Shown here in pieces: positions 17,057-25,138 of a stretch of DNA of 64,000 bases (its first letter is position 1; each line of letters begins with the position of its first letter). The stretch covers positions 40,362-104,361 of the forward strand of contig JBEEGH010000032.1 of assembly GCA_041166745.1 (NCBI GenBank), in the 5' to 3' direction. Under the pieces are notes generated by a model. That model searched no databases. It saw nothing but the letters and a program-made list of their open reading frames with translations, and had not been told where the DNA came from. Source of the stretch: DASUCS01 sp041166745 (GTDB lineage: Bacteria; Actinomycetota; Acidimicrobiia; Acidimicrobiales; JACDCH01). Both the position numbers and the translations under genes were made by a program.

Positions 17057-17093
17057 CGTGCACCTCCTTCCCAGGGGCGCGAGTATCGCACCG

Positions 17094-18221
17094 ATGATCA
17101 ACAGGAATGCCTTTGCCACCCTGGTCGAGCGGGCCCGGCGGGAGGTGGACGAGGGCATCGTGCCGTCGTGCCAGCTCGCGGTCGCCGAGAACGGTGAGGT
17201 CGTCGAGTCCGTCACCCTCGGTGAGACAGTGGCGGCCGACGACACCCGCTACGTGATCTTCTCGTGCACGAAGGCACTCGTCGCTTCGACGGTGTGGCAG
17301 CTCCTCGCCGAGGGCGCGTTCAGGCTCGAGGACCGCGTCGCGGAGCACATTCCCGAGTTCGCCGAGAACGGCAAGGAGATCGTCACGATCGAGCAGGTGC
17401 TCCTGCACACGTCCGGATTTCCGCGTGCGCCGTTGGGGCCACCGCGTTGGTTGACGCGTGAAGGCCGCCTGTCCGCGTTCGCCAAGTGGCGGCTCAGTTG
17501 GGAGCCGGGCACGCGCTTCGAATATCACCCGACGTCCGCTCACTGGGTGCTGGCCGAACTCATCGCGCGCTCAGACGGTGTGGATCACACGGAAGCAATC
17601 CGGCGTCGAGTGCTCGAGCCCCTCGGTCTCACCCGTCTTGCCCTTGGCGTTCCCGTCGACCACCAGCACGACATCGCGCCGCTGACACACACCGGCCAGG
17701 TACCGACGCCGGAAGAATTCCAGGCCGTGCTCGGCGTGCCCGGCATCGATCTCGGCGAGGTGACCGAGGCCGCGCTCATGGCGTTCAACGAGCCCGAGAG
17801 CTTGGCCGTCGGTGTTCCCGGAGGCGGTGGCGTCTCGACGGCCGCCGACCTGGCGCGCTTCTACCAGGCCCTGTTGCACAATCCCGGCGAGCTGTGGGAT
17901 CCGAAGTGGCTCGCGATCGCGACGAGCGACGTCCGCAACACCTTCGAAGACGTGTTGGCAGGCGGGATCAAGACGAATCGCACGATCGGACTCGTCGTGG
18001 CCGGCGGCGACGGTCTCGGCCCTCGGCGGGGCTTTGGCCACGGCAACAGCCCCGGCACCTTCGGGCACGACGGCGCCGGCGGCCAACTGGCGTGGGCCGA
18101 CCCGGAGACCGGACTGTCGTTCGCCTATCTCACCAATGGCATCGACCGTCACCTCATCCGCCAGTGGCGCCGGAACATCGGCATCGGCAGCCGGGCCGCG
18201 GCGGTCGGTTTGCCCGCCTGA
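17094..18221 (+). CDS. serine hydrolase, beta-lactamase/esterase (class C, EstB) family
   Basis: This 375-residue protein has the penicillin-binding-like fold. The nucleophile motif SxxK is S57-C-T-K60, the Tyr motif is around Y144 (FEYHPTS) and the third motif is the FGHDGAGG region. No signal peptide is seen, which favours a cytoplasmic esterase over a beta-lactamase. ATG 17094 is chosen because upstream in-frame residues look non-coding and overlap the divergent WS/DGAT start region. Flanked on both sides by WS/DGAT genes, it may act on lipid esters; that is inference. Confidence 0.85.
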   Translation: MINRNAFATLVERARREVDEGIVPSCQLAVAENGEVVESVTLGETVAADDTRYVIFSCTKALVASTVWQLLAEGAFRLEDRVAEHIPEFAENGKEIVTIEQVLLHTSGFPRAPLGPPRWLTREGRLSAFAKWRLSWEPGTRFEYHPTSAHWVLAELIARSDGVDHTEAIRRRVLEPLGLTRLALGVPVDHQHDIAPLTHTGQVPTPEEFQAVLGVPGIDLGEVTEAALMAFNEPESLAVGVPGGGGVSTAADLARFYQALLHNPGELWDPKWLAIATSDVRNTFEDVLAGGIKTNRTIGLVVAGGDGLGPRRGFGHGNSPGTFGHDGAGGQLAWADPETGLSFAYLTNGIDRHLIRQWRRNIGIGSRAAAVGLPA

Positions 18222-18278
18222 GCAGGGATGCACGCCGCATGACCCGAATGAGTTCTGAAGGCCTCAAAGGAGTCAGTT

Positions 18279-19760
18279 ATGAAACCGCTCAGCGGAATGG
18301 ATGCGTCGTTCCTGTACATGGAGACGCCATCGCAGTTGTCCCACGTGGTGGGCACCATGCTTCTCGATCCGAGCGCGGGCGAGGGCTTCTCATTCGACCG
18401 AATGGTCGAGACGCTCCGCAACCGCATGCACCTGCTCGAGCCCTTCCGCCGCCGCTTGGTGTCCGTCCCGTTCAATCTGGGCCATCCCGTCTGGATCGAG
18501 GACCCTGACTTCGATCTCGAGTCGCACATCCACCGTGTCGCCGTGCGGCCGCCGGGCACGATGCGTGAGCTCGCCGAGATCGTGGCGGACATCGCCAGTC
18601 ACCAACTCGATCGCAGCCGTCCGCTCTGGGACCTGACACTGATCGAGGGTCTCGAAGACGGCAAGGTCGGCTTCGTCACCAAGATGCATCACGCCGCGAT
18701 CGACGGTGTGACCGGGGCCGACCTGATGGCGAATCTCTTCGATCTCGCGGCCGATGCACCAGATCCGGAACCGCCGGAAGTTCCGTGGCAAGGCGAGGCC
18801 GTGCCGAGTGATTTCGAGTTGATGGTCCGCGCTGCGCAGGGCATCGCGAGCCGGCCGCGCACGATGGCGAAGGTGCTCACCCGTACGGTGCGCTCCGTCG
18901 GGAGCATCGTCGCTCGTCAACGCGAAGCGTCGTCGGAAAACCGCGTGAGCGCCGCGCTGCCCTTCACCGCACCCAAGGTGAAGTGGTCGGGCGCGATCAC
19001 ACCGCATCGAGCGGTCGCCTTCGGCAAGGCGAACCTCGACGACATGCGATACATCAAGTCGACGTTCGGTACGACGGTGAACGATGTCGTGCTCGCCGCA
19101 TGTACGCAGACCTTGCGGCAATACCTCATCGCCCACGACGACCTTCCTGATTCACCGCTGGTGTGCAGCGTCCCCGTGTCGGTGCATGGAAAGACGGAGC
19201 ACGAAGGCACGAACCAGGTGTCGACGATGTTCGTACGCCTTCCGGTACAGATCGACGATCCCGTCGAGCAACTGCGCACGATAAACGCCGAGACGCGAGA
19301 GGCGAAGGAGATGCAGAACGCCATCGGCGCGGACCTGCTCCAGGACTTCGCGCAATTCATTCCGCCGACGCTGTTCAACCGCGCGATGTTGCTGTACTCC
19401 AACCTCAACTTGGCCGATCGTCATCGCCCCGTTCACAACCTCATCGTCTCGAACGTTCCGGGCCCGCCGATCCCGCTGTACACCGCGGGCGCGCAGGTCG
19501 TCGGGGTGTACCCCTTCGGGCCGCTGCTCGAAGGCGCGGGCCTCAACCTCACCGTGCTGTCCAACATGGGCCACGTCGACTTCGGCGTCATCGCGTGTCG
19601 CGAACTCGTGCCGGATGTGTGGGACATCGCCGACGGCTTTGCCGAAGCGGTTCTCCTGCTCAAGAAACGTGCGGACGAGGAAGCCGGGCGTCCGGAGCCC
19701 GCGTCGAAAGCAACTCCGACGAAGCGGACATCGAAGGCAAATACCGCGAAGCCGGAGTAA
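18279..19760 (+). CDS. wax ester synthase / diacylglycerol acyltransferase (WS/DGAT), second copy
   Basis: This 493-residue WS/DGAT has the catalytic motif HHAAIDG at 137-143, SGMDASFLYMETP at the start and VSNVPGPPIPLY near the end. ATG 18279 follows AAAGGAG by 6 nt. The C terminus has an extra Lys/Thr/Ala-rich tail (KATPTKRTSKANTAKPE) that is probably disordered. It follows the serine hydrolase gene by 57 nt and is likely cotranscribed. The two copies differ enough that distinct substrates are plausible. Confidence 0.93.
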   Translation: MKPLSGMDASFLYMETPSQLSHVVGTMLLDPSAGEGFSFDRMVETLRNRMHLLEPFRRRLVSVPFNLGHPVWIEDPDFDLESHIHRVAVRPPGTMRELAEIVADIASHQLDRSRPLWDLTLIEGLEDGKVGFVTKMHHAAIDGVTGADLMANLFDLAADAPDPEPPEVPWQGEAVPSDFELMVRAAQGIASRPRTMAKVLTRTVRSVGSIVARQREASSENRVSAALPFTAPKVKWSGAITPHRAVAFGKANLDDMRYIKSTFGTTVNDVVLAACTQTLRQYLIAHDDLPDSPLVCSVPVSVHGKTEHEGTNQVSTMFVRLPVQIDDPVEQLRTINAETREAKEMQNAIGADLLQDFAQFIPPTLFNRAMLLYSNLNLADRHRPVHNLIVSNVPGPPIPLYTAGAQVVGVYPFGPLLEGAGLNLTVLSNMGHVDFGVIACRELVPDVWDIADGFAEAVLLLKKRADEEAGRPEPASKATPTKRTSKANTAKPE

Positions 19761-19823
19761 CGCTCGCCGTCTTCCCGGTCCGCGCGATTACCTGTACCCT
19801 CCGACGTGGAGGGGGCAGCACGG

Positions 19824-20201
19824 ATGCGCGTACTGATCTGCGACGACGAACCAGACATTCGCTTGTTGTTCCGCACCGCGTTCGAGCGCGAAGGGGCGGT
19901 CGTCGACGAGGCGAGCGACGGTGACGAATGCCTCAGGGTCGCAAGCGCCAACTGCCCCGACGTCGTGATCCTCGACCTGATGATGCCGAAGCGTGATGGC
20001 CTGTCGACGCTGCCGATGCTGCGCCGCCAGTGCCCGTCCTCAGCAGTGGTCGTCGTCACCGCCCACGCCGCAATCGACGCATTCGAGGTGAGCCGGGCCC
20101 GCGGCGCGTCGGCCTGCTTCGACAAACTCGGCTTCCTTCCCCGTGTGCCCTGGGTGGTCTCCAAGTTCAACGTCGCCAACGGCACCGTCGCCCCCGCGTA
20201 G
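19824..20201 (+). CDS. stand-alone response-regulator receiver domain
   Basis: This 125-residue CheY-like receiver has the acidic pair D7-D8 (LICDDEPD), phosphoacceptor D51 (VVILDLMMP), a Thr switch (VVTAHA) and a conserved Lys (CFDKLGF). It has no output domain and no kinase next to it. ATG 19824 follows GGAGGGGG by 8 nt. A GTG at 19806 is an alternative, since a TACCCT box ends 5 nt before it. The partner kinase must be elsewhere in the genome. Confidence 0.85.
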   Translation: MRVLICDDEPDIRLLFRTAFEREGAVVDEASDGDECLRVASANCPDVVILDLMMPKRDGLSTLPMLRRQCPSSAVVVVTAHAAIDAFEVSRARGASACFDKLGFLPRVPWVVSKFNVANGTVAPA

Positions 20202-20249
20202 CAACCTCTGAGAAGCGTCGCCCGGCCCGCGGGCTAGCTTGTAAACGCC

Positions 20250-21668
20250 ATGTCCCGCAGGATCGAAGTCGAGTTGACGAGCGCGCGCGAAGACGGCTCG
20301 TGGACGTGGCGGGCCGCAGGCGCTCGCGAGCCCAGAGGAATCGTGGCGAGCAACCTGCTTCCGTCGGATGCGAAAGTCGGCGACGTCATGCGAGCTGAGG
20401 CGGACTTCGACCTCGATGGCGTGTCGATCCTGTCGATTGCGCCCAAGCAGGACAAGAAGCGCAACGAGGCCGAGCGCATCCAGATCATCGGTCAGCCGAC
20501 ACGCGACGAGCAGCTCGTCACCTCCACGCTGACGTCACGCCCCAAGTCCGATCGGCGCGATGGCCGCGGCAAGAACGACCGTGGCGACCGCCCTGACCGT
20601 CCCGATCGTCCGGCCCGGCGCGAACGCAAGCCTCGCGAGGGTGCCGACCGCGAGCGACCCAAGGAACGGTCCGAGCGTCCTGCTCGCACCGCCGAGCGCC
20701 GGCCACCGAGGGCCCGCCCCGAAGAGCCGTCGAAGCCGAAGCCGAAGCGGCTGCGCCCGGCGCGCGTGCATCGCGCCGCGGTGCTCGAGGAGCTTCCTCC
20801 CGAACATCGTCCGATCGCGGAGCAGGTGTTGGCGGGCGACATCCCTGCGGTTCGCCAGGCCATCGAGAAGGAGAATGCGACCCGCTCGGCCGCCGGCCAG
20901 CCGACGATCAACGGCGACCAGTTGCTCGCCATCGCCGAGAAGCTACGTCCACAGTTGCGAACGGCCGAGTGGCGAGACAAGGCCGAAGCCGCGATGGCCG
21001 ACGTCGACGAGATCGACCTCCGCGACCTGCGGTCGGTCGTCGTGGCGGCCGACAGCGCGGCGCGCGACGACGACACCCGGGCGCTCGCGACGCAACTGCG
21101 CGAAGCGCTGGCCAAGAGAGTCGAGGCCGAGCAAACCGCCTGGGTCGCCGAGCTCACCACCGCCCTCGACGAGGGACGAGTGGTGCGCGCTCTGCGACTG
21201 AGCTCGCGCCCGCCGAAAGCCGGCGTGATCCTCGATCGAGCGTTGACCACACGGCTTGCCGACGGCGCGTGCGAATCGCTCACGGCCGATGCTCCCGCCG
21301 AGCGGTGGGCCGCCGTGCTCGATGCAACCGCGTTCTCACCCGTTCGCCTCGCCGTGAAGCCGCAGTCGATGCCGGAGAAGCCCAGCGATGAGCTCGTCGC
21401 CAGCGTCAAGAAGCTGGCGTCGCGGCTTCCCCTCGTTGCGACCGCGTTCGGCATCGAAGTGCAGGACACACCGCGGTCGCGCACATCGTCGAAGCCGAAG
21501 CCCGTGCCGCGGCCGCCGCGGATTCCTCCGCCTCCACCTCTGTCAGTCGAGGCGGTCGAGGTGGTCGAGGTGGTCGAGTCCGTCGAGTCCGTCGAGTCCG
21601 TCGAGGCCGTCCAAGAGGTCCAGGAGGTCGAGGGGTCGGGCGAGGACGTGGTCGCCGACGACAGCTGA
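20250..21668 (+). CDS. conserved protein with disordered Arg/Asp-rich middle and acidic repeat tail
   Basis: This 472-residue protein is not one I recognise by name. Residues 1-70 look like a small beta-barrel (VELTSAREDGSWTWRAAG). Residues 85-165 are a charged, disordered RDR/RERP-type linker. Residues 170-410 are helical and Ala/Leu-rich. The C terminus turns Pro-rich and ends in a Val-Glu repeat (VEVVEVVESVESVESV). That repeat is encoded by a 9-bp DNA array that also codes for the end of the convergent HAD gene (126 nt overlap). A TAGCTT box lies 9 nt before the ATG. A nucleic-acid or ribosome link is possible from the basic linker, but is a guess. Confidence 0.7.
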   Translation: MSRRIEVELTSAREDGSWTWRAAGAREPRGIVASNLLPSDAKVGDVMRAEADFDLDGVSILSIAPKQDKKRNEAERIQIIGQPTRDEQLVTSTLTSRPKSDRRDGRGKNDRGDRPDRPDRPARRERKPREGADRERPKERSERPARTAERRPPRARPEEPSKPKPKRLRPARVHRAAVLEELPPEHRPIAEQVLAGDIPAVRQAIEKENATRSAAGQPTINGDQLLAIAEKLRPQLRTAEWRDKAEAAMADVDEIDLRDLRSVVVAADSAARDDDTRALATQLREALAKRVEAEQTAWVAELTTALDEGRVVRALRLSSRPPKAGVILDRALTTRLADGACESLTADAPAERWAAVLDATAFSPVRLAVKPQSMPEKPSDELVASVKKLASRLPLVATAFGIEVQDTPRSRTSSKPKPVPRPPRIPPPPPLSVEAVEVVEVVESVESVESVEAVQEVQEVEGSGEDVVADDS

Positions 21669-22145
21669 CGCTCGCGGGTTCCACCCAGCGAGCGCGAAGT
21701 CGCAGCCGATGTCGAGCGCGCACCGCCGGTCGTGGTCGGTGTCGCCGACGAAGATCACGTCTTGTGGCCGGAGCCCGATCGCGTCGAGTACCGGTCGAAG
21801 CTGCTTCGGGCCGTCGAAGCTGTCGGCGAACATCGCCACCTCGGGCTCCCATCCGAGCCGGGCGAGCTCGGCCCTGCCTCCAAGCGGATGCTTGTTCGAG
21901 CACAGCGCCCAACGATCCAGACGCGCGATGAGGTCCTCGACGCCTGCGAACGGCATCGCGAGCTCGTGGTCGTAGCGCGCCAGGTAATCGTCGACCTCGA
22001 GACCCAGCCGGTCACACTCGAACGCGAGCGTGTGGCCGAAGGTGATCTGTTCGGGTGCAACGCCGAGCGCGACGAACGGCGCGACGAGGGCCGCGTCTGA
22101 GTCGAGCAAGGTGCCGTCGAGATCGAAGACCGCAATCAGGGGCAG
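21543..22145 (-). CDS. HAD-family hydrolase (phosphatase-like) with Leu-Asp repeat tail
   Basis: This haloacid-dehalogenase fold enzyme is about 200 residues long. Motif I is VFDLDGTLLDSD, motif II is in WALCSNKHPLGG, the motif III Lys is in FDGPKQLRP and motif IV is VIFVGDTDHDRRCA. It resembles phosphoglycolate phosphatase-like HADs. No in-frame ATG or GTG exists between the upstream in-frame stop and motif I. The only TTG lies inside motif I. CTG 22145, 6 nt after GAGG, is the best start. The tail after about residue 170 is an LDGLDGLDH-type repeat coded by the array at 21546-21635. Start confidence is low; family confidence is high. Confidence 0.75.
   Translation of the reverse strand: MPLIAVFDLDGTLLDSDAALVAPFVALGVAPEQITFGHTLAFECDRLGLEVDDYLARYDHELAMPFAGVEDLIARLDRWALCSNKHPLGGRAELARLGWEPEVAMFADSFDGPKQLRPVLDAIGLRPQDVIFVGDTDHDRRCALDIGCDFALAGWNPRASAVVGDHVLARPLDLLDLLDGLDGLDGLDGLDHLDHLDRLD
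21546..21635. repeat. 9-bp tandem repeat array (10 units) shared by two convergent genes
   Basis: Ten head-to-tail 9-mers follow the pattern GTCGAGNNN, with variants such as GTCGAGGTG, GTCGAGTCC and GTCCAGGAG. Read on the plus strand they give Val-Glu-Xaa; on the minus strand they give Leu-Asp-rich triplets. The array lies at the 3' end of both genes. Unit number could vary without frameshift in either gene. Confidence 0.9.
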
Positions 22146-22153
22146 TGCGGACC

Positions 22154-22348
22154 TCAGGACTCGCGTGGCGTCATGACGGATGATCGACTCGAACGGCCAC
22201 GGAACTCACCGCTGGCGGCATCCTCATCCCAGCGCGCGCCACAGGTGAGGCATGCACACGAGTCGAGACGCAGGGACGCGAGGTACAGCCGGTCGACATC
22301 GAACGAGCTGCAGTACGGGCACTGAAAGTGCTCGGCCTCATCTCCCAA
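22154..22348 (-). CDS. small zinc-ribbon protein
   Basis: This 64-residue protein has a C10-x2-C13 pair (CPYC) and a second C31-A-C33-x2-C36 cluster (CACLTCG), the shape of a treble-clef or ribbon zinc site. It ends in a Ser/Arg-rich tail. No ATG or GTG is in frame near the N terminus. TTG 22348, 8 nt after GGAGA, is the likely start. The gene ends 8 nt before the proposed HAD start, so the two probably share a transcript. Function unknown. Confidence 0.55.
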   Translation of the reverse strand: MGDEAEHFQCPYCSSFDVDRLYLASLRLDSCACLTCGARWDEDAASGEFRGRSSRSSVMTPRES

Positions 22349-22444
22349 GGTCGGATTCTCCCTGATCGCTTCACCGAACGTTACCGGACCCTTCTCCGAC
22401 CAGCGGGACCCCCCATCGGTTTCCCTGCCGCGACAGGTGCTGCG

Positions 22445-22450
22445 TAGGGT
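22445..22450 (+). promoter_or_regulatory. -10 box of a likely leaderless promoter
   Basis: TAGGGT ends exactly 6 nt before the ATG of the enoyl-CoA hydratase gene at 22457, and no ribosome site is present. A weak TTCCCT lies 18 nt upstream as a possible -35. Confidence 0.4.
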
Positions 22451-22456
22451 GACGGA

Positions 22457-23218
22457 ATGGTCGACTATGAGCTCCAGGGGCGGGTAGCGGTGTTGACGCT
22501 CAACCGTCCAGAAGCACGCAACGCAGTCAATGGCGACGTCTCCAAGGGGATGGAAGCCGCCATCGATCGCCTCGAGGAGGACGACGATGTGTGGGCGGCC
22601 ATCCTCACCCACAACGGTCCGGTGTTCTCCGCCGGCGCCGACCTCAAGGCGATCAACGCGGGACAGGTGTCCGAATTGCAGACGAAGCGCGGCGGGTTCG
22701 CGGGTTTTGTGCAGCGTCAGCGGACCAAGCCGGTGATCGCCGCCGTCGATGGCCCTGCGTATGCCGGCGGCTGCGAGATTGCCCTCGCCTGCGACCTCAT
22801 CGTCGCTTCGACGCAAGCCAAGTTCGGCCTTCCAGAGGTGAAACGGTCGCTGGTCGCGGCCGCGGGAGGTCTCTTCCGGTTGCCTCGCATCCTCCCCCGT
22901 CCCGTCGCACTCGAGATGATCATGACCGGCGACCCGATCGACGCAGAGCGGGCCTACCAGTTCGGAATGGTCAACGAGCTGTGCGAACCGGGCCAGACAC
23001 TCGAACGGGCGCACGCGCTCGCAGCGCGCATCGTCGCCAACGCCCCGCTTGCGGTGCGCAAGAGCCGCGAGATCTCGCTGGCGTCGGTCGACGCCGACGA
23101 CGAGGTGGGCTGGAGGCTCTCGGGCGAATCGATGATCGAGCTGGCCCAGACCGAAGACTTCTGGGAAGGCCCGAAGGCCTTCATCGAAAAGCGCGACCCC
23201 GTATGGCAGGGCAAGTAG
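22457..23218 (+). CDS. enoyl-CoA hydratase/isomerase (crotonase family)
   Basis: This 253-residue crotonase-fold enzyme would hydrate trans-2-enoyl-CoA in beta-oxidation. The oxyanion and CoA region is FSAGADLKAI. The two Glu regions are GCEIALACDL and FGLPEVKRSL, where hydratases carry their catalytic Glu pair. The ATG 22457 appears leaderless. It would act after the acyl-CoA dehydrogenases at 4067-6353. Isomerase activity cannot be excluded from the sequence alone. Confidence 0.9.
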   Translation: MVDYELQGRVAVLTLNRPEARNAVNGDVSKGMEAAIDRLEEDDDVWAAILTHNGPVFSAGADLKAINAGQVSELQTKRGGFAGFVQRQRTKPVIAAVDGPAYAGGCEIALACDLIVASTQAKFGLPEVKRSLVAAAGGLFRLPRILPRPVALEMIMTGDPIDAERAYQFGMVNELCEPGQTLERAHALAARIVANAPLAVRKSREISLASVDADDEVGWRLSGESMIELAQTEDFWEGPKAFIEKRDPVWQGK

Positions 23219-23235
23219 CCCTTCCGATTTCGTTT

Positions 23236-23640
23236 CTAGAGGATCGTCTCGATGATCTCGTGGTCGTGGAGGAACTCCGCGAGACCGTCGACGAGTTGAT
23301 GCTCGGCGACGTCGTGGAGCGGCACCCATGCGGCTTCTTCGGCGTCGTCGCCCGCTACCGGTTCGGCGTCGGGGTCGAGCAGCGTGACCGCGAAGTCGAG
23401 GATCACGAAATGGTGGCTCTCACCGACGCGCTCGACCCATCCGATGAGCTCGCCGCACACTCCTTCGAGCCCGGTCTCCTCCGCGAGCTCGCGCACCACC
23501 GCTTCGGCCATCAGCTCCCCGGCTTCGACGCGTCCCCCGGGCACGGACCACTCACCTTGTGCCGGGCCGTGGCCGCGGCGGATGAGCAGCAGCCGCCCGT
23601 CCTCGACGACGACCGCACCAACGCACACCTCGGGCCTCAC
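23236..23640 (-). CDS. NUDIX hydrolase
   Basis: This 134-residue pyrophosphohydrolase has a perfect NUDIX box: the form Gx5Ex7REUxEExGU reads GGRVEAGELMAEAVVRELAE then ETGLEG. It would cleave a nucleoside diphosphate linked to another moiety, for example an oxidised nucleotide or a sugar nucleotide. GTG 23640 is in a GTGA overlap with the GNAT stop. It is convergent with the enoyl-CoA hydratase gene, with 17 nt between the stops. The substrate cannot be read. Confidence 0.9.
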   Translation of the reverse strand: MRPEVCVGAVVVEDGRLLLIRRGHGPAQGEWSVPGGRVEAGELMAEAVVRELAEETGLEGVCGELIGWVERVGESHHFVILDFAVTLLDPDAEPVAGDDAEEAAWVPLHDVAEHQLVDGLAEFLHDHEIIETIL

Positions 23641-24107
23641 GGCAGCGGCCGGTGCACGACGATGGCGCGGGCGACGAGACCGAACGACTCGAAGAAGTTC
23701 TTCGTCTCCCGGTTTCCGGGCAGCGCGAGCGAGTCGATGCCGACGCAGTGTCGTTCGGTGGCCCATGCCACGACGTCGTCGAGGAGCGCCTCGCCCACGC
23801 CCACACCGCGGGCTTCGGGCTCGACGTAGACGTCGGTGAGCCGGGCGAGCTCGCTGCCGTCGCTGAAAGCCTCGATCACAGCCACCGCATACCCGATGAC
23901 GGCGTCGTCGATCGCTCCGGCCAGCACGATGGCGTTGGCGTTGTCGAAGTCTGCGGCCAGCGACGCTTCGATGGGCTCCTGACGAGCTTCGCGACGCGCC
24001 CACATCTCCCCGCCTTTGGTCGATCGCAGTTCGGCGATCGCCGCGCGGGCCAGGTCCGCGAGGCGAGGAAGGTCGTCGCTCGACGCGGGACGGGCCGCCT
24101 CGATCAA
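23637..24107 (-). CDS. GNAT-family N-acetyltransferase
   Basis: This protein of about 156 residues has the acetyl-CoA binding motif RGVGVGEALLDDVVAWA after the beta-4 strand phrase LTDVYVEPEARG. It ends with NFFESFGLVARAIVVHR, typical of the C-terminal strand of GNATs. No ATG or GTG is in frame. TTG 24107, 8 nt after AAGG and 4 nt after the upstream stop, is chosen. It is coupled to the NUDIX gene by a GTGA overlap. The acceptor is unknown. Confidence 0.82.
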   Translation of the reverse strand: MIEAARPASSDDLPRLADLARAAIAELRSTKGGEMWARREARQEPIEASLAADFDNANAIVLAGAIDDAVIGYAVAVIEAFSDGSELARLTDVYVEPEARGVGVGEALLDDVVAWATERHCVGIDSLALPGNRETKNFFESFGLVARAIVVHRPLP

Positions 24108-24111
24108 GGCG

Positions 24112-24636
24112 TCAACCTTGCAGCTGGGCGATCTTGCTGAGGATCGTCTTGCGGCCGCGGTGGGCGGCTTCGTAGTCGCGGACGGCCGCGAGCTCGGCAT
24201 CCGCCAGACCTTCGAGGCGGGGAACGACCTGCGACGCCGAAAGGCTGTCGTAGTCCGTGATGGCCAGCTCGGCGGCCCCGGGACCGTGCGCCGGGGTGCT
24301 CGCCACGGGTGCCGACGTCTGCGTCGCCGGCGTCGTCGAGGTCGCGGTCGACGTCGCCGTCGCCGGACCATTGCTCGACGGCCTCGTGGGCGTCGTGCGG
24401 CTCGTGAACTGCTCGGCGACCTTCTGCACCTGCTTCTGCAACTGCGCGATCTGCTTCGGTGCCTCGCTCTCGATCGCGAACTTCCCGAACATGCGGGCCA
24501 TGACCACCTGCTGGTGACCCTTTTCGATGAGCTGCGGCACGACCTCTTGCGCGTTCAGGACAAAGCCGAGGGGTGCGTAGAAGAAGAGGTCGAGGGCCTG
24601 CTCGATCGGAGACTTGTGTTCCGTCATCGAAGCCAT
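24112..24636 (-). CDS. conserved actinobacterial helical protein with Thr/Ala-rich linker
   Basis: This 174-residue protein has an N-terminal helical part (residues 1-75, including MTEHKSPIEQALDLFFYAPL) that looks amphipathic or membrane-associated. A Thr/Pro/Ala linker follows, and then a C-terminal motif, ITDYDSLSASQVVPRLEGL with VRDYEAAHRGRKTIL. I have seen that C-terminal motif in actinobacterial proteins but cannot assign a biochemical role. ATG 24636 is used; ATG 24627 is equally possible and neither has a clear ribosome site. It heads the GNAT-NUDIX run. Confidence 0.7.
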   Translation of the reverse strand: MASMTEHKSPIEQALDLFFYAPLGFVLNAQEVVPQLIEKGHQQVVMARMFGKFAIESEAPKQIAQLQKQVQKVAEQFTSRTTPTRPSSNGPATATSTATSTTPATQTSAPVASTPAHGPGAAELAITDYDSLSASQVVPRLEGLADAELAAVRDYEAAHRGRKTILSKIAQLQG

Positions 24637-24691
24637 GTTGGTCGATGCGCCCGAACGCAGGGAAATCTGGATTCGGAGCCGAGCCGGGCCG

Positions 24692-25138
24692 CTAAGCGGT
24701 GTGGACGATCAACACATCGCAGATCGCGTGATGTGACACCGAGCTCGCCACGCTGCCCAGGACGAACCGAGCGGTTCCCGTGAGGCCTTTCGATCCCACG
24801 ACGATCGCGTCGGCATTGAAGTCGGTGGCCGCCTCGAGCAGGACGTCCGGAGGGCTGCCCGGGATCGCTTGGGTGACCACGCCCTTCACGCCGAGCTCCG
24901 TGGCGATCTTGCGGCCCTCGACGGCCTTCTCCTCCGCTTGCGCCCGGTCGGTGAGGGCCCAACGGATGTCGTCGGGAACTCCCTCGGTCTGCTTGACCAG
25001 GGCGTCGTCCTGGGGTTCGTAGGCCGTCACGACGACCAAACGAGCCCCGTGATCCTTGGCCAGCTGTCCCGCGTGCTTCACCGCCAGTTCAGCGGTCTCC
25101 GAACCATCCGTGCCGACGACGATGCTCGAGTAGGTCAT
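24692..25138 (-). CDS. universal stress protein (UspA family)
   Basis: This 148-residue single-domain Usp has the ATP-binding motif Gx2Gx9G(S/T), read here as GSKGLTGTARFVLGS. The N-terminal strand is SSIVVGTDGSETAELAV. It probably binds ATP in the cytoplasm and responds to stress or growth arrest. ATG 25138 overlaps the DUF4193 stop by one base (TGATG), so the pair is translationally coupled. Confidence 0.92.
   Translation of the reverse strand: MTYSSIVVGTDGSETAELAVKHAGQLAKDHGARLVVVTAYEPQDDALVKQTEGVPDDIRWALTDRAQAEEKAVEGRKIATELGVKGVVTQAIPGSPPDVLLEAATDFNADAIVVGSKGLTGTARFVLGSVASSVSHHAICDVLIVHTA

Noticed and set aside
21546..21635. Tandem repeat as a CRISPR array
   Set aside because: Units are 9 bp with no unique spacers, and no cas genes are present.
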